A stretch of 7,438 nucleotides of DNA. It comes from Lachnospiraceae bacterium. GTDB taxonomy: Bacteria; Bacillota_A; Clostridia; Lachnospirales; Lachnospiraceae. Where the stretch lies: assembly GCA_017614185.1 (NCBI GenBank), contig JAGACI010000173.1, forward strand, positions 1 through 7,438, in the 5' to 3' direction. This document shows positions 6,105-7,438 of the stretch, in pieces. The translations under genes were made by a program, and so were the position numbers. Numbering within the stretch: the stretch's first letter is position 1; the number at the start of each line of letters is the position of its first letter. The notes beneath the pieces were generated by a model that saw only the letters and a program-made list of their open reading frames with translations, did not search any database and was not told where the DNA came from.

Positions 6105-7438
6105 ATGGCACAGTTATCAAAGAAGAAACCCGATAAACCCCTTAAAGATGTACATCCTGCAAACCATATGCCCGCCACATATCAGAAATACCATCTTGTT
6201 CCCTTCGACCATGTGGACGGCTATGATATTCGCCCCGGTTTTTATGATATAAACGGAGCCACCGCAATTCCCGGCGGTGTAAATTTCACGGTTCATACAA
6301 CAGGTGGCACTGCTGTCGAACTTCTGCTCTATCATCGTGGCGAATCAGAGGACAAACCTTTTGCAGTGATACCTTTTCCTCCCCATTACCGAATCGGTAA
6401 CGTATTCTCAATGATTGTATTCGGTCTCAATATCTATGATTTCGAATACGCATATCATGTTGACGGTCCTTACGAGCCTTCAAAAGGACTGATTTTCGAT
6501 AAAACAATCCCCTTATTGGATCCATATGCAAAAGCCGTTGTCGGCCAGAGTGTCTGGGGCGAAAAAGGCCCTGTAGGCAGTTTTTATCGTGCAAGGGTCG
6601 TAAAGGACGATTTTGACTGGAAAGATTTTGCAGATCCCTGCTTACCCATATCTGATTTGATTATTTATGAAATGCATGTCCGCGGCTTTACCAAGGACAA
6701 ATCCTCAGGCGTAGAGTTTCCCGGAACCTTTGACGGTATCCGCGAGAAAATCCCATACTTAAAGGAACTTGGCATCAATGCGGTTGAACTGATGCCCATA
6801 TTTGAATTTGATGAAACTCTTGATACTCGTGAATACAACGGGCATAAGCTTTGCAACTACTGGGGTTATTCCACCACATGTTTCTTTGCGCCCAACACAA
6901 GTTACGCCGCACACGTAGAGTATAACCGTGAAGGTAACGAATTTAAACAGCTTGTAAGTGAACTGAACAACAACGGCATTGAAGTAATTCTTGATGTTGT
7001 GTTTAACCATACTTCCGAAGGCAATGAGCATGGCCCCGTAATCTCCTTTAAGGGCTTTGACAACCAGCTTTACTATATGCTCACACCCGAAGGGTTCTAT
7101 TACAATTTCAGCGGATGCGGAAACACAATGAACTGCAGTAATCCTGTTGTGCAGCAGCTGATTCTTGAATGTTTAAGATACTGGGTAATCACTTATCGAG
7201 TTGACGGATTCAGATTCGATCTCGCTTCTATTCTTGGTCGTGACGACGACGGTTCACCCATGGCCAATCCGCCTTTAATGCAGGCCCTTGCCTACGACCC
7301 CATTCTTGGTAATGTTAAGCTTATCGCTGAAGCCTGGGATGCCGGCGGACTGTATCAGGTTGGCACATTTGCCACTTGGAATGACCGTTGGGCCGAATGG
7401 AACGGAAAATACCGTGATGATATCAGGAAGTTCTTAAA
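6105..7438 (+). CDS. glgX: Glycogen debranching enzyme / isoamylase-type GH13 (partial, 3' end missing)
   Basis: The frame opens at ATG 6105, 8 nt after a perfect AGGAGG (6091-6096), and stays open for 444 codons to the window edge. It encodes a cytoplasmic alpha-1,6-glucosidase expected to debranch glycogen or limit dextrins. A basic N-terminal stretch (1-35) precedes a CBM48-like beta domain (about 40-150, from IRPGFYDINGATAIPGGVNF). The GH13 barrel then starts with LIIYEMHVRGFT (185-196). Conserved regions seen are DVVFNHT (297-303, region I), VDGFRFDLAS (366-375, region II, nucleophile Asp372) and LIAEAWDAGG (406-415, region III, acid/base Glu409). Region IV, with the transition-state-stabilising Asp, lies beyond the edge. 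NYWGY (251-255) also fits isoamylase/GlgX enzymes (GH13_11). TreX, isoamylase or pullulanase-like specificity cannot be separated without the C-terminus. It is divergent from the hydrolase operon. Confidence 0.85.
   Translation, partial: MAQLSKKKPDKPLKDVHPANHMPATYQKYHLVPFDHVDGYDIRPGFYDINGATAIPGGVNFTVHTTGGTAVELLLYHRGESEDKPFAVIPFPPHYRIGNVFSMIVFGLNIYDFEYAYHVDGPYEPSKGLIFDKTIPLLDPYAKAVVGQSVWGEKGPVGSFYRARVVKDDFDWKDFADPCLPISDLIIYEMHVRGFTKDKSSGVEFPGTFDGIREKIPYLKELGINAVELMPIFEFDETLDTREYNGHKLCNYWGYSTTCFFAPNTSYAAHVEYNREGNEFKQLVSELNNNGIEVILDVVFNHTSEGNEHGPVISFKGFDNQLYYMLTPEGFYYNFSGCGNTMNCSNPVVQQLILECLRYWVITYRVDGFRFDLASILGRDDDGSPMANPPLMQALAYDPILGNVKLIAEAWDAGGLYQVGTFATWNDRWAEWNGKYRDDIRKFL

Noticed and set aside
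6759..7031. A 90-codon minus-strand frame inside the debranching enzyme gene
   Set aside because: The plus-strand frame carries GH13 conserved regions I-III in order, and the antisense frame has no start signals.

Overview
The window looks like core chromosome of a low-to-mid GC Gram-positive bacterium of the Clostridia, most likely a Lachnospiraceae-type organism. The grounds are strong AGGAGG-type ribosome binding sites, a T-box riboswitch ahead of pheST, sigma-A-like promoters, and a GH13 debranching enzyme of the kind used for glycogen storage in these bacteria. The family-level placement is an inference from gene style, not a phylogenetic result.

Layout: nearly everything up to about 5970 is read on the minus strand, so its transcription runs right to left. 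From the right, a promoter near 6013-6041 drives a previously unlisted 41-residue membrane peptide gene (5848-5973). This gene overlaps the start of a membrane-anchored alpha/beta-hydrolase (lipase/esterase-like, 4689-5870). A ZIP-family divalent metal transporter (3880-4656) follows after 32 bp. A 341-bp gap then carries a strong promoter (3831-3859), a tRNA-Phe-sensing T-box leader with specifier codon TTC, and its intrinsic terminator (3560-3596). Below it lie pheS (2519-3538) and pheT (78-2504), the two subunits of phenylalanyl-tRNA synthetase. A further minus-strand gene appears to begin at 56 and leave the window on the left.

On the plus strand, a divergent promoter and a strong Shine-Dalgarno precede a glycogen debranching/isoamylase-type enzyme (GlgX-like, from 6105). 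It is cut by the right edge after 444 codons.

How the genes relate: the pheST operon is a standard amino-acid-responsive unit. Uncharged tRNA-Phe pairs with the TTC specifier and the T-box bulge, favours the antiterminator and lets RNA polymerase into pheST. I see no terminator between the metal transporter and the T-box promoter, so the leader could also gate read-through from the upstream peptide-hydrolase-ZIP operon. I found no mobile element, CRISPR array, tRNA or rRNA. The least described item is the small membrane peptide, hydrolase and ZIP gene set.
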